The translations under genes were made by a program, and so were the position numbers. Below are positions 9,031 to 19,224 of a stretch of DNA of 64,000 nt, in pieces. The notes beneath the pieces were generated by a model. It made no database searches, was not told the DNA's origin, and saw nothing but the letters and a program-made list of their open reading frames with translations. The stretch is from Anaeromyxobacter oryzae (lineage in GTDB: Bacteria; Myxococcota; Myxococcia; Myxococcales; Anaeromyxobacteraceae): positions 5,576,481-5,640,480 of the forward strand of contig NZ_AP025591.1 of the NCBI RefSeq assembly GCF_023169945.1. Reading direction: 5' to 3'. The stretch's first letter is position 1. The number at the start of each line of letters is the position of its first letter.

Positions 9031-9049
9031 TGCCGGTCACGGGACGCGG

Positions 9050-9315
9050 GGCGCGGGTGACGGGTACGAGAAGCCGGGCACGTTCACGGGCACGGGCACG
9101 AACCACGTCGGACGATGGAGATGTCCTCCCTCTCCCTCCGCGCAGCGAAGCGAAGCGGGGGGAGAGGGCCGGGGTGAGGGGGGCCGCTCGCGTTTCGCCG
9201 ACGGACAGGGGCGGTGGCGGGTCAGGGGCCACGGGCCACGGGTCACGGTGAACGGGGACGGTAACGGCAACGGTAACGGTAACGGTAACGGTAACGGTAA
9301 CGGTAACGGTAACGG
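9050..9315. repeat. 266-bp direct duplicate, copy 1 (intact)
   Basis: This block and the one from 9316 are direct tandem copies. Shared landmarks in order are GGCGCGGGTGACGGG, CACGAACCACGTCGGA, GATGGAGATGTCCTCCC, GCAGCGAAGCGAAGCGGGG, GAGAGGGCCGGGGTGAGG, CTCGCGTTTCGCCGACGGAC and the GGTAAC hexamer run. Copy 1 preserves the uninterrupted site into which the IS110 element inserted in copy 2. Confidence 0.85.
9260..9313. repeat. GGTAAC hexanucleotide repeat, 9 units
   Basis: Nine hexamers run without a break; the second is GGCAAC, the rest GGTAAC. The matching run in copy 2 of the duplicate (10699-10740) has seven more diverged units, so copy number differs between the two. Confidence 0.9.
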
Positions 9316-9432
9316 GGCGCGGGTGACGGGCACGACAAGCCGGCACGTTCACGGGCAGGGGCACGAACCACGTCGGAGTGATGGAGATGTCCTCCCTCTC
9401 CCTCCGCGCAGCGAAGCGAAGCGGGGGGAGAG
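9316..9432. repeat. 266-bp direct duplicate, copy 2, left part
   Basis: It repeats 9050-9166 with a few changes and breaks off after GGGGGGAGAG at 9432, where the insertion element begins. The rest of the copy resumes at 10591. Confidence 0.85.
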
Positions 9433-9447
9433 CAACCGTGTTGAACG

Positions 9448-10742
<1,295 letters not shown>

Positions 10743-10871
10743 TTCAGCGAGCGAGACGTACGCTCGTGCGCGCCGGCGCGCACCGGGCCGCACCTCGCCG
10801 GGGTGGGTCGCGCCGGTTCTCCCCGTCGTGGGCACTACCGCGTAAGGCGGAGGCCACGCATCTGGAACTCG

Positions 10872-11141
10872 ATGGGCACGATCGTTCGGTTCGCGCTCCA
10901 CGGCGCCGGCGCGCAGAGCTACCGCGCGGCGTTCACGGTCCTCGCGCAGCTCGGGCTCGCCGCGCTCGAGGATCCGTCGCAGGGGCTCACCGCGAGCCGC
11001 GTGTTCCCGGCGTCCGCCCTCGCGGCGCCGACCGATCGGACCGAGGACCTGTGCCGCGCTGCCTTCGTGGCGCTCCAGCAGGCGTCGCTCCGGCCCGTGG
11101 CGGTGAGCGCATGCCGGCTCGACGCCGCCGCGAACGCGTGA
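10872..11141 (+). CDS. Hypothetical protein, 89 aa
   Basis: From ATG 10872 the protein begins MGTIVRFALHGAGAQSYRAA and ends RLDAAANA. It has ordinary globular composition with alternating hydrophobic residues, unlike the Arg/Pro shadow frames nearby. No motif, signal peptide or membrane segment is visible. It is followed after 6 bp by the convergent end of the glycosyltransferase gene. Upstream in-frame codons encode repeat sequence and are not included. Function unknown. Confidence 0.5.
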   Translation: MGTIVRFALHGAGAQSYRAAFTVLAQLGLAALEDPSQGLTASRVFPASALAAPTDRTEDLCRAAFVALQQASLRPVAVSACRLDAAANA

Positions 11142-11147
11142 TCTGCG

Positions 11148-12302
11148 CTACGCGCCCGCGCCCATCCCGGCCACGAGCCGCGGCAGCTCCCAGCCGGTGA
11201 GGTCGTCGTACAGCGCGTCGTAACCGATCCGCATCTGGCGGACGTCGAACTCGTCCTCGACGATCTTCCGGCCCCGCTCGCCCATTCGCCGCCGCACGGC
11301 GGGGGAGGCGGCGAGCGCGTCCGCGATCCGGCGGGCGAGCGCCCCCGGCGCGCCGGGTGGCACGAGCCAGCCGTTCACGCCGTCCCGCACGATCTCCGGC
11401 GTCCCGCCGACCGCGGTGGCGACCACGGGGAGCCGGATGGCCATCGCCTCCAGGATCGCGTTCGAGATGCCCTCCGCGTGGCTCGCGGACACCGCGAGCG
11501 CGGACCGCGCCAGGACCGCCGGCGCGTCGAGCCGGAACCCGAGGAAGTGCACGCGCGAGGCGATCCCGAGCTGTCCCGCGAGCCTCTCGAGGAGCGGGCG
11601 CCGGACCCCGTCGCCCACGAGCGCGAGCCGCGCGTCCGGCCGCTCGCGCAGGACCTCGCGGAAGGCGGCGAGCAGCTCGATCTGACCCTTCACCGGATGG
11701 TGCATCGTCGCCACGCACGTGACGAGCGGGCCGCGGGGCAGGTCGGGGGAGTCCGCCTCCGCCACGACGCGCTCGATCGCGGCGAGATCGACCCCGTTCC
11801 GCACCACCGCCACGCGGTCCGGATCGACCCCCTCGCGGATCACGAGATCGCGGATGCAGAGCGCGTTCACGAGGACCCGGTCCGCCTGCAGCGAGGCGAG
11901 GCGCGTCAGCGGGCGCCGGTAGCCGACGATGTGGTGACCGAGGTCGACCCGCGTGACGATGACGGGGACGCCGGCCAGCCGGGCGGCGACCGTCCCGAGC
12001 ACGTTCGTGTAGATGTCCTGCGCGTGCACGAGCGCGATCCGCTCGGCCCGGATGCGCTGCGCGAGCTTCCGGATCTGCCAGGCCGTGTTCGGCCGGAGCA
12101 TCCGCGTGCCGACGTCCACGAGGAACGGGCGCACGCCCGCCGCCGCGAGGTCCGCGAGGTGCTCGCCCTCGAGCTTCAGGACGGCCACGAGCGGCTGGAA
12201 GCGCTCGCGGTCCATCGTCCGGACGTTCAGGACCGTCTGGCGCTCCTGGCCGCCGATGAGGAACCGGTTCTGGAACACCAGGATCTTGCGCGGCCCGGTC
12301 AC
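11148..12302 (-). CDS. Glycosyltransferase family 4-type protein
   Basis: 384 aa from GTG 12302, which overlaps the TGA of the upstream epimerase gene (GTGA), implying coupled translation. The GT-B fold shows in NRFLIGGQERQTVLN (N-terminal GG loop), VIVTRVDLGHHIVGYRRPLT, VATMHHPVKGQIELLAAFRE and the nucleotide-sugar motif SHAEGISNAILEAMAIRLPV with its E-x7-E pattern. It probably adds a sugar to a lipid-linked exopolysaccharide or LPS precursor on the cytoplasmic face. It is the last gene of the leftward polysaccharide operon. Confidence 0.88.
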   Translation of the reverse strand: MTGPRKILVFQNRFLIGGQERQTVLNVRTMDRERFQPLVAVLKLEGEHLADLAAAGVRPFLVDVGTRMLRPNTAWQIRKLAQRIRAERIALVHAQDIYTNVLGTVAARLAGVPVIVTRVDLGHHIVGYRRPLTRLASLQADRVLVNALCIRDLVIREGVDPDRVAVVRNGVDLAAIERVVAEADSPDLPRGPLVTCVATMHHPVKGQIELLAAFREVLRERPDARLALVGDGVRRPLLERLAGQLGIASRVHFLGFRLDAPAVLARSALAVSASHAEGISNAILEAMAIRLPVVATAVGGTPEIVRDGVNGWLVPPGAPGALARRIADALAASPAVRRRMGERGRKIVEDEFDVRQMRIGYDALYDDLTGWELPRLVAGMGAGA

Positions 12303-13387
12303 GCGTGCGCCTCCGCCTCGCGGGCGGCCGGCGTGCCGCCCCGCCACGGGAGCCGCGCCGGCGCGACGTCGACGCCGGGCTGCGGCGCGAGGGCGAGCGC
12401 CGCGAACGTCCGATCTAGGGCCTCCGCCATCCCGACCCGCGGGCGCCACCCGAGCACCGCCTTCGCGCGAGCGTTCGAGTAGCGCTGCGGCTTCCAGAGC
12501 GAGTCGACCTTGTACGGCGTGAAGACGGCGGGGAGGTGGCCGTCGGTGCGGTCGCTGTACCAGGCGTTGAGCCGCGACAGGAGCCGCAGCGCGCGGTACG
12601 GGACCGGGACGACGCGCAGCCGCTCGACCTCGTGCGTGTAGCGCCGGAGAAGCTCCGCGCTCGTGGGCAGGTCGTCGTCGACGAGGTTGAGGGCGCGGCC
12701 CTCCGCTCCCGCCGCGGTGCCCGCGAGGGCCACCGCGTCGGCGCAGTTCTCGACGAACGTGAGCGGGACCTGGTTGCGGCCGCCGAGGTGCAGGAAGAGG
12801 CCGAACAGCCGGAGGCCGATGCGGCTCCCGAGGATGTCCTGCCCCGGGCCGAAGATGAAGCCGGGCCGGACGACGGCGAGGGGGAGGCCCTCCTCGCGCG
12901 CGTAGCGCCACGCGAGCGCCTCCTGGCGGTGCTTCGCGAAGGAGTACGGATCCCGCGCCTCCGGCCGGCGCTCGAGCGGGACGTCCTCGTCGACGACGGC
13001 GCCGCGCCGCAGCTCCGCGACGCCCATGGTGCCGAAGGAGGACACGAGCACCAGCCGGTGCACGTCCTCGGCGATCGCGGCGCGGTAGACGTGCTCGGAC
13101 GCCACGACCGTCGCCTGGACGAGGGAGGCGGGCGCGCCCTTCTTGCCCGCCGCGGCGTGGTACACGATGCGCGCGCCGCGGAGCGCAGCGCGCAGCGCCG
13201 CCGGGTCCTCGAGCCGGCACGGGACGATCTCGAGCTGCGTGCCGGACGCCGCCGCGTCGGCGAGGGCGAGCCGGTCGGGCGAGGTGCCGGGCCGCACGAG
13301 GCAGCGGACCCGCTCCGCGCCCTGGCGCGCCAGCGCCCGGACCAGCTCCCGGCCGAGGAAGCCGGCCGCTCCGGTGATCACCCTCAT
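12299..13387 (-). CDS. NAD-dependent epimerase/dehydratase (extended SDR)
   Basis: 362 aa. Start ATG 13387 gives MRVITGAAGFLGRELVRALA with the G-x2-G-x2-G NAD loop at the N terminus and overlaps the upstream TGA (ATGA). The catalytic region shows VLVSSFGTMG and YSFAKHRQE (Y-x3-K). RPGFIFGPGQD fits sugar-nucleotide epimerases and dehydratases. It sits between an oxidoreductase and a glycosyltransferase, consistent with making a modified sugar for the polymer. The exact substrate is not determinable. Confidence 0.87.
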   Translation of the reverse strand: MRVITGAAGFLGRELVRALARQGAERVRCLVRPGTSPDRLALADAAASGTQLEIVPCRLEDPAALRAALRGARIVYHAAAGKKGAPASLVQATVVASEHVYRAAIAEDVHRLVLVSSFGTMGVAELRRGAVVDEDVPLERRPEARDPYSFAKHRQEALAWRYAREEGLPLAVVRPGFIFGPGQDILGSRIGLRLFGLFLHLGGRNQVPLTFVENCADAVALAGTAAGAEGRALNLVDDDLPTSAELLRRYTHEVERLRVVPVPYRALRLLSRLNAWYSDRTDGHLPAVFTPYKVDSLWKPQRYSNARAKAVLGWRPRVGMAEALDRTFAALALAPQPGVDVAPARLPWRGGTPAAREAEAHA

Positions 13388-14544
13388 GCGCGCGCCTCCC
13401 GCGCCGGCGCGCCCGTCGCGCGCCCGCACTCCGCGAAGATCCGGTCCATGACCTGCGCCACGACCCGCGCCTCTCCGAGCGGGATGGGAGGCTCGCCGGC
13501 GCCGCGCGCCGCCGCGTAGAAGGCCTCGAACAGCTCCTTCATGCCCTCGAAGTAGTGGAGCCGCGCGGACAGGAGGTCGGCGGCGCGCCGGAGCAGCTCG
13601 CGGCCGGCGGCGACGGCGTCGCGCCGCGCCCAGTCCACCTTCTGGAACGGTCCGGGCATCGAGGAGCCGTCGACGACGCGGAGCGTGCGGGCGTCGAGCG
13701 AGACGAACGCGGCGCGCTCCGTGCCGTACACCGACAGCGCGAGCTGCACCGGCCGGGCGCGGCAGGAGAAGTGGATCGCCGCCGTCGCGCGCGCCCCCTC
13801 GAGCAGGATCCGCAGCTCGTCGTGGAACAGATCGCGAGCGTCGCCGAAGCGCTGGGAGCGGAGGCGCTGCCCCGTCGCGCGCACCTCCGGGACGCCGCCG
13901 CCGAGCAACGGGAGCACCAGGGAGAGCGGGTGGGAGAGGTTGTTCTGCGCGAGCCCGCCGGGGAGGCGGTGGATCCAGTGGTCCGGGTCCGACATCAGCA
14001 CCGCGCCGAACGGGCCGGCGAGGTTGTAGCCCATCATCGCGTCGACGTGGACGACCTCGCCGAGAGCGCCGGCCTGGAGGAGGGCGCGGAGCCGTCGCAC
14101 CACCGGATCGAACACGAGGTTGTGGCCGACGCAGACGAGGCGTCCTGATGCGCGGGCCGCCTCCGCGAGCTCGTCCGCCTCGCGGGCGTCGACCGTCATC
14201 GGCTTCTCGACGTACACGTGGGCGCCGGCCGCGAGCGCCCGCCGCGCCAGGGCCAGGTGGCTCGCCGGCGGCGTGGTCACGTGGACGACGTCGGGCCGCG
14301 CCTCCTCGAGCAGGGCGTCGAGCTCCGTGAACCAGGTCGGTACGCCGTGGCGCGCGGCCGCCTGCTCCGCCATGTGCGAGCTCGCGTCGCAGACGGCGGC
14401 CACGACGGCGCCGGCGCGGCGCGCCTGGGTGATGTGCGCGTCCGCGATCTGGCCGCAGCCGACCACCGCCACGCGCGGACCGGCGGCGTCCTGCGCCGGC
14501 GTCGCCGGTGCCCCCCGCGGCCCGCTCCCGCTCCCGTTCCTCAT
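13384..14544 (-). CDS. Gfo/Idh/MocA-family oxidoreductase
   Basis: 386 aa from ATG 14544, preceded by GGGAAGGGACG as ribosome site; the frame continues upstream without support. The Rossmann motif is RVAVVGCGQIADAHITQARR, followed by VHVTTPPASHLALARRAL and the family signature VYVEKPMTVDAREADELAEA, whose EKP lysine contacts the cofactor. The C-terminal half has the expected beta-sheet domain (VDAMMGYNLAGPFG, HWIHRLPGG). It likely oxidises or reduces a nucleotide sugar in the same pathway as the adjacent epimerase. Confidence 0.88.
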   Translation of the reverse strand: MRNGSGSGPRGAPATPAQDAAGPRVAVVGCGQIADAHITQARRAGAVVAAVCDASSHMAEQAAARHGVPTWFTELDALLEEARPDVVHVTTPPASHLALARRALAAGAHVYVEKPMTVDAREADELAEAARASGRLVCVGHNLVFDPVVRRLRALLQAGALGEVVHVDAMMGYNLAGPFGAVLMSDPDHWIHRLPGGLAQNNLSHPLSLVLPLLGGGVPEVRATGQRLRSQRFGDARDLFHDELRILLEGARATAAIHFSCRARPVQLALSVYGTERAAFVSLDARTLRVVDGSSMPGPFQKVDWARRDAVAAGRELLRRAADLLSARLHYFEGMKELFEAFYAAARGAGEPPIPLGEARVVAQVMDRIFAECGRATGAPAREARA

Positions 14545-14637
14545 CGTCCCTTCCCCCGGCCCCGCGCCGGACGCCGCTCGCCCCTTCGAGATCGCCACGC
14601 GCCGCGGACGAGGCCAGCGCATAGGCGGGTCACGCGC

Positions 14638-15699
14638 TCACGGCGCGACGTCCTCGGAGCGCGCGGCGGCGGCCGCGGACGCGCGCGCGTGGTGCGCGCG
14701 GTAGATCGCGAACAGGGCGTCGAAGGGATCGAGCGCGCCCGCCAGCGGGGCGCGCGCGGGGCGCGGCGCCGCGACGGCATCGGCGAGGCGCGCCGCCAGC
14801 GCGCTCCGGTCCCCGGCCGGGAACAGCAGGCAGCCGTCGGGCCGGTGGCCCACCGTGCTCGCGACGACGCGGCAGCCGAGCGCGAGGGCCTCGCGCACGC
14901 TCACCGCGTCCCCGTCGGCCCGGGTCGGCCGCGCGAAGACCTCCGCGGCCTCCATGACCGCCAGCGCCGCGCCGTGGTCGATCTCGCCGAGCCCGAGGAC
15001 GCCGGGGCGCCGGAACGCGTGCCCGCCGGTCCCCTCGCCGAACACCACCAGGCCGGCGGAGGGGACGCGCGCGCGGAGCGCCTCGAAGGCGGGCAGGAGC
15101 AGGTCCGCGCCGTAGATCGGGCCGGGCGAGAGCGCCGCGGCGACGAGCGGACCGTGCGCGGCCCGGAAGGCCGCGAGCGCCGGGGGGGCGGCGCGCGCCT
15201 CGAGGAGGAGCGGCGAGAACGGGGCGAGGATCGTCACCTTCCGGCGGGGCACGCCCGCGGCCGCCACGAGCGCCGCGATCTCCTCGTTCACCGCCACGAT
15301 CGTGCCGAAGCCCGCGCAGGCCGCGACCGCGAGCGCCCGGTTCGCCGCGCTCCGCCGGAGGAACGCGGGCGCGGAGCCGGAGTGCAGCGTGAGCACGGCG
15401 CGCGGCGCGCCCGGCCTCCGGGCCCGCCCCGCCGCGAGCGCCACCACCCAGCTCTTCACGTTCGCGCCGTTCGTGTGGACGTGAAGCAGCCGGCCCTCCG
15501 CGGCGGCCCCCGAGAGCGCCGTCGCGTAGCGGACGGGGCCGCGGGCCGGCCGGACGAACCCGGCCGCGTGGTCGCCCCGGCCGATGTCGAGGACGGTGAC
15601 GTCGACGCCGCGGGCCCGCGCGGCGCGCGCGAGGGCGGCGACGTGGACCGCCACCCCTCCGTACGGCCTCGGCCAGTTCCCGACGAGCGCGATGCGCAT
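14638..15699 (-). CDS. Glycosyltransferase (GT-B type)
   Basis: 353 aa. It opens MRIALVGNWPRPYGGVAVHV, the N-terminal Rossmann strand with a GG loop, and has LLHVHTNGANVKSW and LTLHSGSAP. Its second domain holds FARPTRADGDAVSVREALAL, the E-x7-E-like nucleotide-sugar site, followed by GCRVVASTVGHRPDG. It lies between the deacetylase and oxidoreductase genes in the leftward polysaccharide operon. Acceptor unknown. Confidence 0.85.
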   Translation of the reverse strand: MRIALVGNWPRPYGGVAVHVAALARAARARGVDVTVLDIGRGDHAAGFVRPARGPVRYATALSGAAAEGRLLHVHTNGANVKSWVVALAAGRARRPGAPRAVLTLHSGSAPAFLRRSAANRALAVAACAGFGTIVAVNEEIAALVAAAGVPRRKVTILAPFSPLLLEARAAPPALAAFRAAHGPLVAAALSPGPIYGADLLLPAFEALRARVPSAGLVVFGEGTGGHAFRRPGVLGLGEIDHGAALAVMEAAEVFARPTRADGDAVSVREALALGCRVVASTVGHRPDGCLLFPAGDRSALAARLADAVAAPRPARAPLAGALDPFDALFAIYRAHHARASAAAAARSEDVAP

Positions 15700-15724
15700 G
15701 GTCGTGTCGCCCCGGTGCTCCCGG

Positions 15725-16912
15725 TCAGCTCGCCGCCCGGTGTCCCGCGTCGGCCTCCGGCGCGGTCCGGACGCCCGGCTCCGGCAGCGGGTCCGGCCGG
15801 ACGCCGGGCACGGGGCGCGCGAGGCCCAGCGAGGCGAAGACGCCCTCCACGTTGCACGTGGCGACGACGCCGCTCCAGCTCACGGGGCCGAGCGTCGAGT
15901 TCTCCCAGAGCACCTTCCGCTTGAGGCCGTAGGCCGGCTGGCCGCGCCGGTTCTCCTCGTCCTCGATCGTGACCGCCGCCTCGAACCCCGCCGCGCCGAC
16001 CTCCCTCTGGACCGCGGGCGTGTAGTAGCCGTTCGGGTACGCGAAGTGCCGCGGCGGCTTCCCGAGGTGCTCCAGGACGTGATCGCGGCACGCCCCGAGC
16101 TCCCGCCTGGCCTCCGCGAGCGGCAGGTTCGAGAGCACGGCGTGGTTGACCGTGTGGCCGCCCACGTCGATGCCCGCGGCGTCGAGCGCGCGGACCTCGT
16201 CCCAGGTCATGAGCCGCGTGCCGGCGGGGAGATCGCGCTCCGTCCTCCCGAGCCGGGCCTCCAGCGCGTCGGCGAGCGCGACGAGCCGGTCGTGCGGGAG
16301 CCGCGAGATGAGCCGGTCGAGCGTCGCGGCGGGCCCGCTCTCCGCGCAGGCCGTGAGCAGGGCCTGCACGGGCGAGGGGAGGCCGGCGCGCTCGAACGGG
16401 ACGCCCCGGCGCCCGAGCTCGGTGAGGGCCGCGTGGAGCCGGTCGTGAGGTAGGCGCCGCTCCGTGCCGATGTAGCCGGTGGGGATGAAGACCGTCGCGG
16501 GGACCTTCAGCGCCGCGAGGATCGGCAGCGCGTGCTCGGCGTTGTCGGCGTAGCCGTCGTCGAGCGTCACCGCCACGACGTCGCGCCGGCGGCGCCGGCC
16601 GGGGGGCTCCGCGAGCACGCGGCGCGCCTCCTCGAGGGAGACGATGTCGTTCCGGCGCCCCACCAGCTCGAGCTGCCGGCGGAGGGTGTCCGTCGAGACG
16701 AGCAGGCTGGCGAGCGACTCCCGGGCCGTCGCCGCGAAGTCCGGGGTGACGCGGTGATAGGAGAGGATGAGCACCCGCGAGCCCCCGGCCTGCCGGCGCC
16801 GGACGAGGCGCACCGCGTGATGGATCCCCGCCGCGGTGAGTGCTCCTGCGAGCGCGGCCTTCACGGCCCGCTTCGCGATCCACCGTGCGCTGAAGTCCGC
16901 TCGTTCCGCCAT
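15725..16912 (-). CDS. Polysaccharide deacetylase (NodB/CE4 family), membrane-anchored
   Basis: 395 aa from ATG 16912, with GAGGAGGG upstream; further in-frame upstream codons are Arg/Gly-rich and unlikely. A weakly hydrophobic segment (AVKAALAGALTAAGIHHAV) near the N terminus may anchor it. The NodB domain shows VLILSYHRVTP, VTLDDGYADNAEHALPIL (D-D metal motif), GGHTVNHAVLSNLP (H-x3-H metal ligands) and HFAYPNGYYT. This is a CE4 metal-dependent N-deacetylase of amino-sugar polymers. It is the first gene of the leftward operon reaching 11148. Confidence 0.9.
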   Translation of the reverse strand: MAERADFSARWIAKRAVKAALAGALTAAGIHHAVRLVRRRQAGGSRVLILSYHRVTPDFAATARESLASLLVSTDTLRRQLELVGRRNDIVSLEEARRVLAEPPGRRRRRDVVAVTLDDGYADNAEHALPILAALKVPATVFIPTGYIGTERRLPHDRLHAALTELGRRGVPFERAGLPSPVQALLTACAESGPAATLDRLISRLPHDRLVALADALEARLGRTERDLPAGTRLMTWDEVRALDAAGIDVGGHTVNHAVLSNLPLAEARRELGACRDHVLEHLGKPPRHFAYPNGYYTPAVQREVGAAGFEAAVTIEDEENRRGQPAYGLKRKVLWENSTLGPVSWSGVVATCNVEGVFASLGLARPVPGVRPDPLPEPGVRTAPEADAGHRAAS

Positions 16913-17067
16913 CGCCCGCCCTCCTCGTCCTCCGCGACAAGCTGTGCACTGCCCGGCGCGCGCCGGACCGCGCGCCCCACGCTGGGAGCGATACCGGGCG
17001 TGGCGCGACACGGGCGGGATGTCGCCCCCAAGAGATCCCACGCCGGGGCGACGCCGGCCGCGCATCG

Positions 17068-17787
17068 ATGCGCACCGTGAAGGGCGTGGTGACCGACACC
17101 TTCAGGACCTCTCCCGGGAAGTCACCTCCGTCCGGAGCGCGGCGCCTGGCCGCGCCGCCGCGCCCGCGCCTGCGCGGCGTGAGCCACGCGTTCGCCGCGG
17201 CGGCGGCCCTGGTCGCGTGGATCGCCCTCGTGACGATCGCGCGCTCCGATCGCGCCCGTGTCGCCGCGATGGTGTACGGCGGCTCCCTGTTCACGCTCTT
17301 CTTCGTGAGCGCGCTCTACCACCGCCGCGAGTGGTCGCGCCGGGCGCGCCGGGTCATCCGCGCCCTGGATCACAGCGCCATCTACCTCCTGATCGCGGGC
17401 ACCTGCACCCCGCTCGCGCTGCTGCTGCCGGACCCGGTCCGGTCGCGCTCCCTCACGCTGGTCTGGGGGGGCGCACTCCTCGGGGTCCTGAAGGTGACAC
17501 TCTGGGTCCGCGCGCCCAAGAAGGTCGGCGTGGCGCTGCACGTGCTCGTCGGGTGGCTCGGCGTGTCGCTGTTCCCGCCGCTGTGGAAGACGCTCGGGGC
17601 GCAGTACGTGCTGCTCCTCGCGCTCGGCGGGCTCGCGTACACCGCCGGCGCGTTCGTGTACGCGCGCCGCCGGCCGAACCCGTACCCCGCGGTCTTCGGG
17701 TACCACGAGGTCTTCCACGCGCTCGTGATCGCCGCCGCCGCCGGCCACTTCACCGTCGCGGCGGCGGCCATCGTGCGGATGTCGTGA
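17068..17787 (+). CDS. Haemolysin III/YqfA-family membrane protein
   Basis: 239 aa with seven predicted membrane helices after a 40-residue N-terminal tail. Family landmarks are LRGVSHAFAAAAALVAW in helix 1, SALYHRREWSRRARRVIRAL after helix 2, LDHSAIYLLIAGTCTPLALL and the final GYHEVFHALVIAAAAGH. The conserved His/Asp/Ser residues belong to the PAQR/HlyIII metal site. The start is uncertain; helix 1 begins near residue 38, so a start further in is possible. Divergent from the polysaccharide operon. Confidence 0.85.
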   Translation: MRTVKGVVTDTFRTSPGKSPPSGARRLAAPPRPRLRGVSHAFAAAAALVAWIALVTIARSDRARVAAMVYGGSLFTLFFVSALYHRREWSRRARRVIRALDHSAIYLLIAGTCTPLALLLPDPVRSRSLTLVWGGALLGVLKVTLWVRAPKKVGVALHVLVGWLGVSLFPPLWKTLGAQYVLLLALGGLAYTAGAFVYARRRPNPYPAVFGYHEVFHALVIAAAAGHFTVAAAAIVRMS

Positions 17788-17859
17788 CCGGCGATTCCGA
17801 AAGTGCGCGGTGCAACCGCGCCCGCGGGAACGGCCCGCGAGCACCGAGCGGAGCGAGGA

Positions 17860-17938
17860 GCGAAGCGGGCCAGGGACCCGCGTAGCAGGGGTGGGGCCCC
17901 GACGGCTTCGCCGGCGGGGCGGGGGCGCAGCCCCCGTC
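17860..17938. repeat. Interspersed hairpin element between convergent genes
   Basis: It includes GCGAAGC (17860-17866), then GCAGGGGTGGGGCCCC, a hairpin GGCTTCGCC and GCGGGGCGGGGGCGCAGCC up to the SDR stop codon. The block starting AGCAGGGGTGG recurs at about 59293 with the same order of hairpin and GGGGCGGGGC, and partly at 57482. Placed between two gene ends, it could serve as a bidirectional terminator. Confidence 0.65.
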
Positions 17939-18707
17939 AGAATGCCCGGCTCTGCCCGCCGTCGACGACCCAGCACGCTCCGGTCACCCAGCTCGCGCGC
18001 GGCGAGCACAGGAACGCGACGACGTCCGCGACCTCCTCGGGCGTGCCGAAGCGGCCGCTGGGGATCTCGCGCCGGACGAACTCCGCGATGCCCTGCGGGT
18101 CCGCCTGCTCGCGGCGCTCCCAGCCGCCGCCGGGGAACTTGATCGAGCCGGGCGCGACGGCGTTCACCCGGATCCTCTCGGGCGCGAGCTCCCGCCCGAG
18201 CGCCTTCGCGAGGCTCTGCTCCGCCGCCTTCGCGACGTTGTACGACGGCCCGCCGCCCGCCTCGCGGCCCCAGATGGACGTCACCATCACGATGGCGCCG
18301 CCGCCGCGACGGCGCAGCTCCGGGAGGACGCGGAGGCTGGCGCGGAGCGCGGGCGCGAGGTTCCGCTCCAGCACCGCGCGGAAGTCGGCCTCGTCCGCCG
18401 CCGCGAGCGTGCGCGCGCCCGAGCCGCCCACGTTGTTGACGAGCACGTCGACGCCGCCGAGTGCGCCGACGGCGCCGCCCACGAGCGCCTCGATGCCCTC
18501 GGCCGTACCGAGATCGGCGGCGACGGCGAGATGGGGCCCGGGCCCGGCCGCCTCGAGCGCCGCCTGCGCCGCGGCGAGCCCGGGCGCGCCGCGGGCGCCG
18601 ATCGCCACCCGGGCGCCTTCGCGCGCGAGCGCCTTCGCGATGGCCAGGCCGATGCCGCGGCTCCCGCCGGTGACGATCGCGACCTTCCCCGAGAGCTCGA
18701 GATCCAT
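17937..18707 (-). CDS. Short-chain dehydrogenase/reductase (classical SDR)
   Basis: 256 aa from ATG 18707 ([20 protein letters not shown]). It has the classical T-G-x3-G-x-G cofactor loop, the NNVGGSG strand, the catalytic Ser in [10 protein letters not shown], and the Y-x3-K motif in [10 protein letters not shown]. The C terminus ends [15 protein letters not shown], a standard SDR ending. Arg after the first strand hints at NADP(H), but this is not decisive. The substrate is unknown. The GIY-YIG gene lies 9 bp upstream and may be co-transcribed. Confidence 0.9.
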   Translation of the reverse strand: MDLELSGKVAIVTGGSRGIGLAIAKALAREGARVAIGARGAPGLAAAQAALEAAGPGPHLAVAADLGTAEGIEALVGGAVGALGGVDVLVNNVGGSGARTLAAADEADFRAVLERNLAPALRASLRVLPELRRRGGGAIVMVTSIWGREAGGGPSYNVAKAAEQSLAKALGRELAPERIRVNAVAPGSIKFPGGGWERREQADPQGIAEFVRREIPSGRFGTPEEVADVVAFLCSPRASWVTGACWVVDGGQSRAF

Positions 18708-18715
18708 GCGCGCTC

Positions 18716-19018
18716 CTACCGTCGCGGCGCCGCGGCGCGGGACACGCGGCCGGCCGCGCCCGCCACGAGCGCGAGCTTCTCCGCACGGGTGAGCCGCTTC
18801 AGGGCGGCCTCGCGCCGGAGCGCCGCGCCTCGACCGCGGGCGGTCGCCGTCCAGACGAGCACGACCGGAAGCCGCGAGCGTGTGTAGCGCGCGCCGCGTC
18901 CCGCCGCGTGCCGGGCGACGCGGGCGGCGAGGTCGTTCGTGGCGCCCGCGTACAGCGACCCGTCCCGGCACCGGAGCAGGTACACGCACCAGCGCCGGGC
19001 TCGGGCCGTCGCCGCCAC
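18716..19018 (-). CDS. GIY-YIG domain protein (UPF0213/YhbQ-like)
   Basis: 100 aa. The GIY-YIG core is [20 protein letters not shown] (family form x-V-Y-L-L-R-C, then L-Y-x-G), followed by [17 protein letters not shown] and the basic helix [15 protein letters not shown]. This short stand-alone form is widespread in bacteria; some members act on damaged DNA. Starts at GTG 19018, six bases after the gene for the 66-aa basic protein is read toward it. Role here unknown. Confidence 0.88.
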   Translation of the reverse strand: MAATARARRWCVYLLRCRDGSLYAGATNDLAARVARHAAGRGARYTRSRLPVVLVWTATARGRGAALRREAALKRLTRAEKLALVAGAAGRVSRAAAPRR

Positions 19019-19023
19019 CAGCG

Positions 19024-19224
19024 CTACCGGCCGCGCTGCGCCCCGCGCTTCGACTGCGCCTGGGCGACGAACGGGTTCGACGGCTTCCCGCTCTTCCGCG
19101 CCACGACCGGCCCCGGCTCCGGCTTCGCGTCCGGACCGTGCGCGTGCTCCTCGCCGTGGACCGCGGGCGCGTGCGTCATGTGGACCGGCTTCCCGTCCTT
19201 CTTGCGCTTCTTGCTGACCGGCAT
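19024..19224 (-). CDS. Small basic hypothetical protein, 66 aa
   Basis: ATG 19224 has GAGGAG six bases upstream on the coding strand. The protein is hydrophilic: Lys-rich start ([17 protein letters not shown]), a His/Glu middle ([11 protein letters not shown]) and a basic end (KRGAQRGR). No fold is recognisable; it may be disordered or nucleic-acid binding. It is followed within 6 bp by the GIY-YIG gene on the same strand, which suggests a small operon. Confidence 0.6.
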   Translation of the reverse strand: MPVSKKRKKDGKPVHMTHAPAVHGEEHAHGPDAKPEPGPVVARKSGKPSNPFVAQAQSKRGAQRGR

